Shown: positions 33,813-58,225 of the stretch, piece after piece | Position numbering within the stretch: position 1 is the first letter of the stretch | How the letters are laid out: every line of letters begins with the position of its first letter | Source of the DNA: Aptenodytes patagonicus | Taxonomy: Eukaryota; Chordata; Aves; Sphenisciformes; Spheniscidae | NCBI RefSeq assembly: GCF_965638725.1 | Contig: NC_134962.1 | Location: forward strand, 1,309,501 to 1,373,500 | Direction: 5' to 3' | Length of the DNA stretch: 64,000 nucleotides | The notes under the pieces: generated by a model | Told to the model about the DNA's origin: nothing | The model's database searches: none | What the model saw: only the letters and a program-made list of their open reading frames with translations | Translations under genes and position numbers: made by a program

Positions 33813-34986
33813 TACACCAAAGAATTCCAACACTGGATCTTTCACATATGAAGGACAAAGTATATATACACAGCAAGGGGTAGCAGGGCTGTAACAAGGG
33901 TGCTTCTCCGTTGTCAATGATAATATTTGTCCACAATTACTGATCTACCATTTCAGTTTAAGTTAACGTCTGCTCACTCCTTCCTCTCAGTGCATATTTA
34001 CAAGACTGTGAGGTAACTGGTATTCTCACCACATGGCACGTGAGGGAGGGGATGGTGGGTGAAGATGTGATATCGGACTTGGCGCAGTCTGATTTTTCCA
34101 GCTTTAAGTAGCCACCAGCTTGAAACCTATATTATAAACAATTTAAAAACAATATACCCAATAACAAACTAATTCCAGAGATCCAAGCCAAGCAATGGCG
34201 GGAAGAACCCTCCACAAGAAAGGGGCTGATTAGAGTACGGCTTACTCTACAGGAGCACCTCTCTCAGGAGGCGGCAAGGACTCCAATCGGATCAGTAACT
34301 TCATCTTTTAAGACTAAAATTACATGCAAGGGGGTGAGTTGGCATTCTGGCTGGCTCCTAAGGAGACATGATTCAATCCAATTTGGGTTTCAGACATTAT
34401 CTGCACTTACTTCTTTTAAGCTTATACCACCTCTCCATACTGGAATTGTCTCCTCAGTGTACCCCGGCTGAGTCATATGCAGGACATGGGGTAAAAGTGA
34501 GTGGTACTTTAAGAATCCCCCTCCCCTGCCTCACGAAGACTTGGTTTGGTAGTCTCTGGAGAACAGCACAATCCCCCAAGGTGTAGGCTCGTGGAGGAGT
34601 AACGGTGGGAACGTGAAGAGAAGAGACTTCCAGCAGGTTGCAAGAGCTTGGAAATGCTGTTGATTCATCTTTGTTCTTAAATGAAGAGTACTTTTTTTTG
34701 GGGGGGAAAAAAAACTGTCCGAGAAATATTCCATCTGTAGGTATTTTCAGGGAATCCCCTGAGTTACGAAAAGTTCAAGTAAAAAAAGAAAAATCAGCCT
34801 ATAATAATTTTGTATATAATGACTGAACTACTATAAATCCACAAGCAACAGTTCAGACACGGTGCCTCCAAAGCGTTCATCCCCTCCCTTCCCCTGCCAG
34901 GCACGAGCTGCGTCCTGAGGAGAGGTGGAGGGGGAAACCTCTTCCCCACCTGACTCAGCTCAGGCAGCAGGAGACAGAGCCCATCA

Positions 34987-44716
<9,730 letters not shown>

Positions 44717-47700
44717 CTACCCGAACTGCAAAGCTGGACAGAGGATAAAGGCCTCAGATTCTTCCACCTGCAGAGAGAAAATGAACCAGAGGTTAAAATC
44801 TCAAGATACTATAAAAATATTTAAGTTAATCATTAAAAGCTGCTGAGAAGGAGAGGCTGGAGCCCAGCCACAGGCCTGGGATCATTTGTCAGAGCTTGAA
44901 AACAATTTGTCTGCTCTCCCTCGCACAGGATGGGATCACTTGGCCCCACTAGCAAAAGTAACACCCCTCCCCGCAACTTTCAGCATGTAGTTTCCAACTT
45001 ATGGCTGCAAAGATAACTTTCCAAAAGGCAAGAAATGCAACGTGCTCTGCATCTGCAGACAGACTCCTTCCTTTCAGCTCCAGGGTGAAAGCAACAGCCA
45101 TCGGCTGCAATCTCTCCCCCATCCAGGAAGAAGTCTTGTCCCATCCCATGTAACCAAAACACTTCCTTCACTCGAGGTTGCACAACTGTCACCTCTTGCA
45201 ATGCACTAATAAACGATGCTGCAAACAGAGCTGACAGACCAACAAGGGCACCTGTGCAACCTCAATTAAGCACTTTCTGAAGTTTTAACTTCTAGAAACA
45301 CCGATTTGCATTTAAATCAGAACTTCGGGATTTACTTGCAATTCTTAAAAGGATTGAAGCCTTTCATGGGCTCACACACAAAGGTTTGTGTGGCTACGCT
45401 GATTCATGCTGTGGAAAGAAAAAAAAACCTGAACTGATCCACTACTACTCTGCACTTTCCGTCCACTGGAAAATGCAGGTACTAACTGAAGCATTTATGT
45501 ACAACGCAAGGCTGGTCAGCTCAGGAACAGGCTGCTGGAGGAGAGCAGAGAAATGCAGACACCAGGACCAAAACGTTATCCAAAGATAAGATTGCTGAAG
45601 TCTGAACATCACTCTGGGGATTTTCATAGTACAACGTTTTTCCCATTTCCACACACTCCGAAGGAGGCTTTTGCTACTCTGTTCATGCCCTCCTGCACGA
45701 ACATCTCATCCCACCACCTCACAACAGATACCTTCTACATCTAACCCACTGCCCACTTGAAAGTGAGCAAGACTTACAGAGCAGGCAGCCACTGGGCCTC
45801 GTCTCTGGGCTTACTTAAGGAAAAAAGCAGCACCACGCTGTACAATGCCATTAGGTCCTAGCACAGACAACAGTATTCTCCAGAAGATGTAGGGCATTCA
45901 TAGTGATGAGCTACATCCACACTAATTAGACTATCGTGAGGAAAAGTACATCCCCAACTGGCAGTGAGACAAGAAAGGACATCGGGAAGATCTCATAGAG
46001 GCCAGTCGTTACGAACCATTCAGGGATTAAATGGCTTGAGGATGCTCGGAAGACTTCACGGCAAACTGAGGCAGCCAGAAGAGTTCTGCTGGGATGGGGC
46101 ACCAGTTTTGGTCACAACTTCCTATAGTCAAGACATTAAATCCGACTGTCCAAAAGACAGCGGCATCTGTGTTAGATTATGATGCTTTACCCAAACACGA
46201 AAGAAGAATTCTGCTGCAATGGTCTACAGATGTTTCTTTGCATTCTGCTTGTCCAAAAGATTTGGTAAGCACCCCCACTTCTTCCTCTTACAATGTGATT
46301 TTTGCAAAACTTCTGTTAAGTTTTATCAGTATTGAGACCAGTCAAAATAACTCAAAAGAAAGTTACTGTGTCAGTGACAAATACTCTAATTTCTGAATAT
46401 TTAAGACAACAGTAACTTACTACAGTTTTATATCAATATTGTCCTACCTAAAATAAAAGTAGTGCCTCTGCACCTCTCAAATCTTTCATGAGTGAAAGCC
46501 GACGTATTTTTAAACGTTTAAGTACAAGAATCTCTTTGTCAGCTTTCAAAATAACTTACAAGGAAGGAAGCTGTATCGGAGCATGAAAGTATTGTTTGGT
46601 GCGTAGCATATGGCAGACTATACAGCCCTGTTTATAGAAAGGCACTCAGTCAGTGGGCAATGCTATAATCTAAATGAATATAATGTACTATGCCAATCTT
46701 ATCCCTCCACAGAAAACAGGCAACTGCCAGACTGCAGGAGGAAGTAATAGACCCATTAATCAGAAATTAATCAGAAAGACCTAGAAATCTGCTCAGAGCA
46801 GTTAGGCTATCAGGATATGTCACAGCATAAGAAAATTCTAGAAGCAAAATCCTGCTCTATTGGCAGTGTCCTGTTGTTGATTCGAGGTCTGCGGTACTTC
46901 AGTCTGCTGCAAGGACCACAGCAAGGACCACTGGCTATGAAGATGGTGGAGGACCTGGGGGACACAGGTCTGATGTCCTTCACCGCGTGACACAACTTGA
47001 CCAGCAGCTGGTTCTGCATTCAGAGGCAGAAACGTACGCGAGGTCTCTTTCTGGCGTGGACTAAGCCTCCTCAGGTGGTACGGACCTTGGCAGCGTGGGT
47101 TATTTTTTGACCTACTGACACACAAACGGTGTTGAAGGCAGCTCCAGGTAGACGGGGTTGTGGTAATCCAGCCCCACGGTTAAAAAGGGACACGGCACTG
47201 TTCCGAAGTCCACAACAGAGGTGTGACTGAGGCCTCAGCCCAGTAAAGGAAGGACGGGGCACTTCAGCCAGGTGTTCAGCTAATGGAAGAATATGAAGTA
47301 TTACTAAAAAAAAGATTAAAAAAAAATCTATTCCTGGACAAAATGTTAGTCCTCGAACAAAATATACTTTTGGAAGATTAGGCAGCAATTGTCTGAGACC
47401 TCAAACCATTTATGTGACATGACTCAGACACTTGGAAATTAGATGTATATTCCAAAAATGTATTCAGGCATGAACAGAGCATGCAAGTTTACTAGAACAC
47501 TTTTAGTACAGTGAAATTTATTAGATTTCAAAGTTTAATCACTGTGGTTTTACTTCTCCTCATTCCATGTGCTTCTGGCAGGACACGCACTAGCTAATTT
47601 CCTCTGCCCAGTACTCCTTGTGTGGGAATTAACTGAACCTATATATGTCTAAGATGACTTAGCAGTCTTAATTTTTAAGCACAGCGCTGTATCAATAAAG

Positions 47701-48374
47701 AACATGTGACTGCTGCACCTCATCCAGCTTATCAGCAAGATCAGTTTCAGCAAGGAAAAAAGTAGTAAAAAAGAAAAATCAATCACACTATCTAAAGACA
47801 GAACAAATTTCACAGTGGCTATTTTTTTGTCACGTAGCTCTAGCCTAGCACAAGCTGTATGCTGTAACAGACTGCTCAGAGAAGGGCTTTTTCAGGAAAT
47901 CATCGGACTGTAGCTTCTAAGAATGGCACACAATGCCTATTTATGAAGGTAGGTATTATTGTCTACTGTTCTTTATACAGGAAGAGGAGAGAGTCTACAC
48001 AGATAATTTGGTTTTAAAACAAAGTTCCACACATATACAAACTTACCCTGCCTGAAAGCTTCTCACTCTCTCTGCTCAAAACTGCTAAGAAATTTGTATA
48101 TATTTTGCTTTCACTGCCCCTAGAGAGGGATAATTCTGCAGTGGATCCAAGCTCTTTGACAGAAGGGACTGACACAAAAAGGGACAAATCATGGGGACAG
48201 GTGTGGTCATGCAAACGTCAGTTTAGCTTGCAGTTTTAAGGCAGAAAATCTACAGTATGAGCAGCGATTACACCTAGATGAGATGAGTGTCCTGAGCTTG
48301 TTACAAAAGATGAGTTCTGTTTCTGCAGTCAGAATCCAAACAGGACACGTCATTTATTAATTCCTGCATTAATG

Positions 48375-48490
48375 ACAGAATCATAGAATAATTTATATTG
48401 GGAGAGACTGCTGAAAGTAATCTAGTCAAAGTAGATCTAATTAGATCAGGTTGCCATGTCCAGTATAGTCTTGAGCATCTCCAAAAAACA
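48375..48490 (-). mobile_element. CR1 LINE 3' fragment, minus orientation
   Basis: Starts with CAGAATCATAGAATAATTTA and continues with TTGGGAGAGACT, AATCTAGTCAAAG, AGATCAGGTTGCC and CTTGAGCATCTCC, which follow the order of the reverse-complemented CR1 3' end. The octamer tail (ATTCTATG type) is at the low-coordinate side, so the element points leftward. Heavily diverged and 5'-truncated, as most bird CR1 copies are. Confidence 0.8.
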
Positions 48491-50714
48491 CAATGCATTG
48501 CTGAAAATTTTAATTTTTCTGGTAGAGAAGTGCTTAACTGGGAAACATAACCACGAGCTTTTAGGCAATATACCAGAGATCACAGAGAGGGAGACAAAGC
48601 TTCCAGTTACCGTCTGACACACACTGTTCAATGCTAAGGCTCGCCTGCGCAAGGACAGAAAACAGCTCTTCTGTTTTAGCACTTGTGGTGACGCCCCTTG
48701 GGAAGACATTACCAAACAGCGCTCACATGGTAGCTATACCAAAGAAGCAACATGCAAAGATTTCAGTGCCTGGTTTTCCCACCCAGGCCTGCCCTTAAAA
48801 ACTCCATTTAAGTATTAGCAAACTGCCAATTAGCTAATCTCTTACACAGCATCCTTACCGAGAGCACCCCACAGGACCCTGTTCATCCCGTGTACAAAAA
48901 ACCCAAACCGAACACCACAAGAACACAGCCAAATACAGCACTGCATGTACTACTGATAATTACTCCGCAGGAGTGCCCCAGAGCCCCAGTCAAGAGACAG
49001 AAACAATTGTGCTGCCATCATATAGGAATTTTTTTAATTGGAAGGTCTAGTAATTAAAAGAGATCAGTTCTAAAAAGTCTGAATTATTCTAACAGTCACC
49101 TATTGTCAGAGCAGCTTGGTAAGCTAGACTTTTTGTGCCTAAAGTTCAACAAAACAGTAAAAAGCTTCTCAATGTTTACTTTGAATTTTATTTTTAAAAC
49201 CTTTTAATTTAAAGCACTGTTACAACCCCCCTCCTTTTTAAAAAGGGATTTTTTATCATCCTTACAATGCACTCTGATCCCAATGGCAACCCCCGCCCCC
49301 ACGGAGGACTTGGTTTCTTGTGAAGTATCCGTACTTACAGCACCTATACCCAAATAGTATGGGAATTTCCTACGCCCTCTGTCCTTCCAGATGTATCCAC
49401 TTACAGCAAGTAGCAACAAAACACAGCTAAGAAATCTAAACAAATTAGTTTCTGAGAAACACACCTATGTAGCCTCTAGTAAAATTCACCTCTCTCATTT
49501 AGTCAAGAATAACTGAGATACTGGAATCTTTCTTTTCTCCTTTTAAGTGGAAATGTTTTTGGCACGGAGCTTCTCTCAAGCACACAGTTACTCAGAACCT
49601 TAAACCGAAGAAGCTGCAGCACCAGCATGATGCAGCGCACATACAGACTCCCAGTGAGCTGGAAGCCAAGAGCTTCCCAGAAGACTGGTGTCCCGAGGAA
49701 CCTGCGAGCGCTATCCAAGCGATGACTTTTGTGGATGTGGCTTGGAGTATAAATAATGAACCCAAGAACACGAGCACCGCTTGACGCTGGCCTCCCTGTG
49801 GATTGCTGCTAACAGCACAACTTGCCCTCAGCATGAGCAGTACATCGCGGGGTAGCTCCAAGTTCATCCAGACAGAGCAGAGTGAACTCAGTGAACTACG
49901 TGCAACACCACGTAAACATCATTACTGATGACCCACCTGAACTCAGATTCAGTTAGCGGAGAGCAGTCCCCAAGGAGTAAGAAAGGCCCCAAACTGCACC
50001 AAGCCAAACTCAAAGAGCCAAGAAAATACTTCCATCACTTTATCAATTCCAGATAGACCATCCCAGACAACCTCATCTTCCTCTCAAGGAGAAAGCGAGA
50101 TGCACAGATTGGTCAAACGGGTCTAGACACTTTCCTCTCACTTCTACTTTCCCCATGTAAGCTCATTACCAGCTGCGATTGTGACAGACTAAGACCGTAA
50201 ACAGGCTGAGACAGAGAGCAGCCGGTTCATTTTGAAAAAAGAAAAGCCCTCTGTCAGCTGAGAAGAGCAGAATTACACCAAGTAGCCTGGAATCAAAAGG
50301 TTGTTCCTCTCTTTTTATCCACAACTGCAAGCGCAACATTACCTTTCGTAGTAAATGGCTCAAACCCAACCTCTGAAATCATGAGTGTATAACGTGCTTT
50401 ATTAGTGAGAGGAAGCATTACAATTATCAGATAAAATTGATATGATTTCCTTCACATAGCCCATTTATCCCTTGCCTGTAAGCCTCCCAGGGAAGGAGCA
50501 CCCACTTCTTCAGCGTTTGGAGAACATCTGGATAAACACCACTGAAATGAAAAGACATGCCTAACTACTACAGTACAGCCTACTGGCAGCCAACTTTAAT
50601 CAAAACCCAGCTTACCTTTAAAAGAAGACATAATAGTAACCAACTTTATAAAAAATATGTTCTATCTCACAAAAGAAATCTGATTTGCGTATTTTCATGA
50701 TGCTGGAACTGCAG

Positions 50715-50785
50715 CAGTACGAGTATGGAACAGATGACCTCCAGAAGTCCCTTGCAACCTATATTTTTCTATGATTTTATAGCTG
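50715..50785 (+). mobile_element. CR1 LINE 3' fragment, plus orientation
   Basis: GATGACCTCCAGAAGTCCC, TTGCAACCTATATT and TTCTATGATTTTAT match the sense 3' end of CR1 including the ATTCTATG-type tail. Only about 70 bp remain. Confidence 0.75.
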
Positions 50786-53700
50786 AAACAGAAACGAGCC
50801 TTGATTAACAAAACTGACATTTTACATCCTTTCCTGAAGACCATTTACCTACTAAAGGGACAACATCAATAGAAAAGCAGATTTTAAAATCTAATTGAGT
50901 TAAAAAAAAAGCTTAGGTTTGAAATCAAACTTTTCTCTTGGTATTTTTTTGGAACAGCACAGTCTGCTCTAACTACATTTTTCCACCAAAATTATTTTCC
51001 AGATTTCTTTTAAATAGCTGGTTGTGTCCCGCTGTGGAAAAATAACAAATCATAATATATAACAACCATATATAACGACCTCAAACATTCTCTTAAAAGA
51101 AACAGGAACGGTTGTGATTTAATTCAAAATAAGACATGACCAGTCACTAGGGAAAACAGTTGACAGGTTTAGTTAAACTGGAAGAAACATCTTGGAGTAA
51201 TTCTGTAATAGCAATGTCCTAAAATTGAGACTGGTTCTTCCTTCACCAGCTTTACCGATTCCTCCCCTGAATTCCTCGCAGCTCCTGCCAATGAAGAGGT
51301 CACCCCTTGTAATGAGGATCACAATCCATACAGAAGTCACAGGACCGACCATGAAATGGCTTTACCGTAACTCCGTATTTTACGATAACCTCCACAGTCT
51401 TGGGGAAAACTTAACTCTCCCACTTCACTAATGTACAAAGCAGCATCTATCACGTCTGACACTCTCCAGGTTGCCCTGGCAGTATCACTGGTGCCCACAT
51501 GCTCTCCTAGCAGAAGTTCTGTCACAGTTAGTCTTTATTTTTGTTCAGACCTGTAACAGCTAAATTTTAGCGGAGCTTACACAGACCCTCTACGGGTCTC
51601 CAGCATCTCAGCCTAGGTGGACAACTGTCCTCTGCAAAACTTCAGCGTTGGCAACAGCACGCGTGCTTGGGGCAGAAAAGCCGTGATTTTCTCCAGCAGC
51701 AGGGAGCCGCCAGTGACGGGAACGCTCCTCACTCCACCTGCTAAGGGATTTTGTACAGAACAGTCAACTTTGAAAGCTCTTCTCTTCCCACTTCTCCCCA
51801 AAAATCATGGACTCTCCCTCATATTTTCTGAGCTAGGCTAGTCCACAGCACACAGAGCAAAGGGAAAGCTTTTCCTAACACAAAAACGCCAAGACTGGTC
51901 TTGGATGAGGCCGTGTAGCCGCAGTGGGCAGCGACACCAGCAAGACACCCAAGCACCAGCAGCCGAGCGCAGGCTCTGCCGCTTTCCCACGCCTGCGGCT
52001 TCTCCTGCCAGCATTCCCAGACTCCCACAAATCACAGCGGTTATCATTACTGCCGGCGCTGAAGACTCCTGACACAATCAAATAAAAAACGGCTACAAAA
52101 GTAACCAGGAATTGCCAAGCTAACCGGTCAGTACACACACTCCAAAACAGAAACCGGTGACAATACTCTTCTGCTGGCATCTCCTCACCGCCCCGACAGT
52201 TCAGGCTGAGCAGGGAGCGCAGGAAAGGCGGTGGGGATTTTTTGGAGGCACATCTCTTTAGGTCTGACCTAAAGCCAAAGCAAGAGCGCTTGCAAGGACT
52301 TCAACGTGAAGTGATTCTTTTTCTTCTAAGAGCGTTACTAAAACCAAAGCTCCTACTGCTGGAGCTTTGGACAGTATTTTCCAAGAAGTCAATGACCAAA
52401 ACTACTGTTTCTGAGATCCCAGCAACACCAGGTAACTCTTCCTGAAGGCTCACGAATGGGAATGTTTCAGCACCACTACAGGCTCTTCACAGCTGACATC
52501 AGGTCAACTGGCAGCGTCCTCTGGAAAGTTCTACCTTCCTAATTACTGCTAAGTGACACAGTTGTTTTCCTCATTAATTAGTACGCACAGAGTACTGACA
52601 GGCCAATCGTTCAGCTGATTTGACTTCTATGGTTCATGTACAGAGAGTGATTTAGCTAGAACTCAGACAACTGAACTGTACCTACCATCTGTAAAAGTTA
52701 CACGTTTTTAATTGATCTGATCATGCAATTCCTAGAGGCAGGAACAGTTACCAGAGCCAAAGGATAAACCAGCGTACATGGTGTGTAACTATTTCTTCAG
52801 GAAATCCCCCTGATCAGCTGTTCCCATCGAGCAGGCAATGCACTGCAAACCATCTTCACGGTTCAGCTGTCATCCAGAAGGCTCAGCAAGAGACACCCGG
52901 TGCAAACCCCTGCCAGAAAGTAGAAGTTCTAACATAATTCTCTAAAAATTCATCATTATTAACACAAGACGAACCTAACTACAACCGTTCCAAAAACCAA
53001 ATGGAAAAAAACAGCTATTAAACTCCAGAAATCAGCATCTATTATGCACTGGGTACCCTAACACAACACACCGAGTGCTGGGTTTATACAGCTACAGCCA
53101 GACAGGCAGCTCTCCCAGACATTGCAGGTGATGTAAACATATTGACTAGGATTTTAACGTTTCACACCAATGTTTTGGAGATTAACTGAAGCCTGGTGAC
53201 CACAGCATTCATCACGCAGTGTAACCCAGCAGGGACACGAATGCTGAACCCACCCTCGCCATGCCAAACAAACCCACACCGCTGTCGGCCACATACAAGG
53301 ACAAGTTTGCCCATCACCACAGCATCTTTCTTCACACCTTGCAATCACCCAGTAAAGCCACTGCACAGCATTAAGTCACGGCTTAGGACAAGTATACGTT
53401 TATATGCCTGGTAAGATGCATACGTTGGACATATGCCTGGATGCCGTATGTTCTAAAATACCGAAACTTGTAACTTTTTAATTTGTAAGCTGAGTTGACA
53501 CCAATCTGGATGCTGCACAACTTCCGCGGTGAGCAAAAAGCCCTCCTTTTCCTTCTGGAGTTCAATCAAAGTGCTGCTTAATCTGCAGAATGCAAGGCTG
53601 GAATATAACAGCACACCGGTAACAGATAGAGGAATCTGCGACAAAACTTGTAAGAGAAGGAACATTGCAGGAGCTCTTGCTCTTCTGTACCAGAAATTAA

Positions 53701-56700
53701 TTTGTTGTGTGCGTCCACGCTCATCAATTTTCAGAACACTAAAAATAAAGATTACTGACAACTCACGCACACGTATGCAAAGATGCGCTGAGAAACTGCC
53801 TTCTCCAAAGGCTTTGGCCAGAAGACGGGAGAGGCACCATTTCACCTCCCCGGACACGCAGGAGGTCTTTGGGGGCACTTCTTCACAACATGGCGAGACC
53901 TCTCCCACCCAGCGCAAGCAAGTTCTGGCACACATAATTCTGTGTTAACACCGCAGAACACACTGGTCTCTCCCTACCCTCAGCTTAATTAAAAAAGAAA
54001 AAGACTACCTTACCCTTTGGTTATTCCAGAAGGTGCAAGGGCAGAGGCCTACTTCTCTGCAAAAACAGACAGAATAACTTCATTTTTCTAGGACTGCTGT
54101 TAACACTCAAAGACATGACTACCCAATTGGCAACCTGCAGCCAAATCCCACCTTGGCCCAAAATTATTTTCCACTTCCATCTAGTACACATTTTATTCAC
54201 CATTCACTTCAAGTAAATTGCCATAATATAATCCAGCCATTAGATTAAGCGGCTGGACAGCCTGCTTTAGAAAGTGCCTCCCTGCAAATGATAATATTCC
54301 TTAAAAATTAGAAATCGGTCATAAGAAGGACAGAAATAAACTCTGTGGAAAATTAAAATTATTGAAATTGTAGCCTTCCAAATATGAGTCTGTGGTGGTA
54401 TTGTCTTGAGTCCGCAAAGAACTCCAAGGTCTCCCTTCTGCTCTTCAGCTTCCCAAAGCAGCAGCACGAAATGGATAACAAAATCATTTGTTTGAATAAA
54501 ACTGTCCAGAACAGTCTGAACAAAGAGCAGGTAAGACTTGTGTCAGGCTCATGTTGCTGCTCCTCTATTGCTGACGCCTGAGCAACAGAAGATATCTGTG
54601 AACCATTGATCCTATGACATCAACAATCCCATTTCTTATCAACCTTTGCTACTGACAGGTAAGTTTGGCACCTTGATGGCAAACGGCGTCCAAAAAACAG
54701 CTTGTAAAACACTCTGCTTTCAGCAGGAGCACTAACGCCAGTTCAGAAAGCTGCAGTCTCCTCTTCAAAACAGTTTTTCTAGGTCCAAAGGAGAATTCCT
54801 TTTCTCCAATTAGGTTCTGTAAATTCCAGGAAAGTCAGCTCTTGGAAGCCCCTGGAAGGAGATATCCAAGCTCAGAAAAATTATCCAAGAGTTGTCTTGC
54901 AACCAAAACCAGATAATGTTTGTAGTCAGACTAAGCCACAGCAGTCCTTCCTGATCTTAAGATCTGTGGAGTTTATTCTCTCAAGACCCTCGCGGGACAA
55001 TAAAATCTAAGATGGCATCAATCTCGCCCAGATAGCTTATAAAACAGATACCTTAATGTAAGCAATTCAATAATGGAGGAACAGTGGAGGTGACAGGTCT
55101 GGTAACCCAGAATTAAATCCCTGCCTCTTCAGAAATGTGACATGAAATTAATCACACCACCACAATGTCACCCATTTGCTTCTCCTGTCTTCCTTTCCCT
55201 TATTCCTCAGAGGACACGAGGAAAGACAAAAAGAGACAATTAGTTCTGTAAGGAGAAAATGCAGAAGAAGAATTCAAGCAGAAGGTATAAGGACACCCGC
55301 CATTTAATAAAATTGGGAAAAGTTACGTCCCCGTCCCTTTTATCACATTAGAAACACAGTTTCTTTCTCTACAACTCCACAAAGCTATAACCACCTTTTG
55401 TCTTCCCAAGATTCCTACCACGAACCCATTTCATGTCTATGTACCTAACCTGAACTACTTGAAAATGCCCCAAATCTCAAATACTAAAGTCTTTCCGTGT
55501 CTCACCTTCAGGAAACAGTATTTTACCAAGTCTTGCCCCAGTAATCCCCGCTCACAGGTTTGCATCTTCATTCTCACGATTCATCAGCTTTTTTCAAGTA
55601 AACAAGTGCCATTAACTGCCCCTGCACAAAACTAGACTCCACTTAATGTCATGAAACATTCCATGATCCAATTTCCTCCACATTTGCAAGAACCTACTGC
55701 CGATTTTACTATCTCTCTTCCAAAGAGCCATATTCCCAACAGAACCCATTTCCCCTCACTCCACGAACCCACCTGTCCTGCCAAACCCAGAGAACCTGTT
55801 CTGAATCTCCCACTTGGAAGAATCTGCCTTCTCCTCCAGCATCCGATTCTCTCACGTTTTTCCATGCTCTGTGGCTTATCCCTACCACAGCACCTTACCC
55901 GGCTACTCAGCTACATTAGTAGCTCCTTTGCTACAGCCAAGGCCGAGATGATGTTACCTTCCTCAACCCCGTTTCAACTCCTCGTGGGCAGCATCCGACT
56001 CGGCAAGCTCCCCGGCCTGAGCTGCAGGACACGTACACTGAACTCTCTGCTACCACCCACACTGGGAAGCAGAACACAGCAAGGTTTCACTAACAATGCG
56101 TAAATCACAGAAATTATATTACCAGGTAACAGAGAAAGGTGAAAAAAAGGAAATCTCTCTCCATTGCCAAGATGAAAGCGAAGGATCACTGCCTACCACC
56201 AAAGATCTACATACTTCATACTCGGGCAAAGGTCTGGACCTTTACAATAAACCCTTCTCTGCCAGGAGGCATCCGAAGAGCCAGACGTCCAGCCCCAAGG
56301 CACGGCCGGGTTTTCTCATGAGGGCAGAGCGCAGATTGCCCTGTACGCAGGAGCGGACCCTCTTCTGCCGGTGGGAGCCGCATCCTACTCTAGTTTTCTT
56401 TTTCCAGTTATAGACACAGTGTGTGTCTCCACAGAGGACGTACCACTGTTGGTTTTACCCAGGCACGGCATTGTGCTGTTAGGAACTGGAACATTACCCT
56501 TGTCCTAATTCTAGGACTAATTAAAGAGCTGATCAAGCTTCACACTTTCCCCAAATCCTGCCTGAAGTCTTCCCAAGCACAGTCTCCCCTCTCCTAGCAC
56601 AGGCTTCGCCCTTTTCTACATCACACCGACATGAACAATGTACAGGACGAGCGACTTCTCCGCACCTACCTATGCTACACCAGGAATCCGCGCTGGCAGA

Positions 56701-57328
56701 GTCACATCCAACACCCAGGTCGATTGGCAATATGGCGTGAACACCAACTCTGTTTGAGCCCAAATCTTTTGAGCAACTACAATGTTCTTGAAAAGAGAGA
56801 ACGTTCAAAGAGCAAACTAAATTGCTACCTGCCCCCAAGCAGAAACGCTGCTGTCTCCATGTGCTTTTCTCTAAAAAGATGATGTTGCCCCCAGTCACCC
56901 CCGACGGGTGCTGACCCTCAGACGCAGAGAGCTGCTCTTCCCAAGCTGTTTACGGAGCACGCCGAGGACAAAGCTTGCGCGAGCCAGGTGAGCGCACGTG
57001 GAGCACACGGCACAGCCACCTCCAAAAAGACGCACATGGCACCCAGTTTCACAGCCTGGCATCAACGGCCAGCGCAGGAGCAGCTCGCCAAGACCCCAAC
57101 CCGGCGGCAGGTTTGAACAGTGCAAACCCCCCGCGCCATTGCAGACCTCTCTTACAGGTACCGAGGCTCGGCACAGGCGCGAAGGACCCCCGCCACTGAA
57201 CAACACAGGCTCAGGAACCATAAATTTAGCTTGCAGAAGCGAGGCACATGCCCTCGTGAGTCTCTGCATAGATCAACCACTGCTGTCAGCAGAAAATATA
57301 CCAATGACTGAGTGTTCATAATCCAAAC

Positions 57329-57334
57329 TTTATT
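57329..57334 (-). terminator. Intronic AATAAA near the CSNK2A1 promoter (candidate)
   Basis: Minus-strand AATAAA within CCAATAAAGTTTGG, about 0.9 kb downstream of the CSNK2A1 first exon. It could give a short prematurely polyadenylated transcript; no supporting splice site was found. Confidence 0.25.
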
Positions 57335-58225
57335 GGTTGTACCCAAAGCCCTTAGCAAGAAAGAATAAAGTAATCTGACAAACGACACACATGGGGTTTC
57401 ATAATCTTATCTGCCCTTTCGTTTACAAAGCATATTTTACCAACAGCCACACAGCCCGTTGCCCCAGGGCACATTTAACTAAATTATAGCAGGGGCGAGA
57501 CTGACCACCGCTGCTTTCAGAAGAGGAGAGCGACTGGTGTGGAAATCCGTGAAAACCACCTTCCCCTCCACCCAGAAAGGTCCAGAACAGAGTCCCTGCG
57601 CGGCTGGGGGTGGGAGCAAGAAGAAACAGGCCTCTCCTTGTCCCTCCGCACACCTCGCAGCCCCCTGCTTTTTCGGGCAGGGCGGGGAAAAGGCAAAACA
57701 GAGCCTTTTAAGTAAATAACGCCTACACCGCCTGAACGTGCGAACTCGGAGAGCCGGAGGGAGGGGAACGCTACCCTTCCGTGGGGCCCTGCCCTTCCTG
57801 CGTGGCCGGGGGCAGCGGGCGGCCCCAAAGCTGGTCCCAGGCCAGGCTGAGGGCAGCCGAGGCGGCCCCCCCGCAGCGCCCTGCCCTGTCCGTCGTCCCC
57901 CCCCCCCCCCCCCCGGGGGCACGGAAGCCCCCTCCGCGGGCAGGAGGCGGCGGGCCCTGCCCTCCCCGCCGCCGCGGGCCCGCCCGTTCCCCGCCGCCGC
58001 CCCGTTCCCCCTCAGCGTCGCCGGGCCGGGCCCCCCCGCCGCCGCCCAGCTCTCCTGAGGGGCGGCCCCGGCCCCCTCAGCCCACACCGTGCCCGCAGCG
58101 GGGCGGGGGGGGGGGGCGGGCGGGGCGCGGGAGACACGGTGGCGCCTCCCTCCCGTCGCCCCCTCCGCTCGCCCCCGCCGCGTGGCCCCAGGAGGGGCAC
58201 CGGAGCCGCCGCAGCCCGCCGGTAC

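Larger units (their letters stand above)
44768..58225 (-). other. CSNK2A1: CSNK2A1 intron 1 (about 13.5 kb)
   Basis: AT-richer than the rest of the window. It contains two CR1 LINE tails (48375 and 50715), a GC-richer island at about 46820-47290, a region open on both strands at 53453-53948, and minus-strand AATAAA at 57329-57334. No exon of another gene was recognised, and no other non-coding exon of CSNK2A1 can be placed with confidence. Confidence 0.6.
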
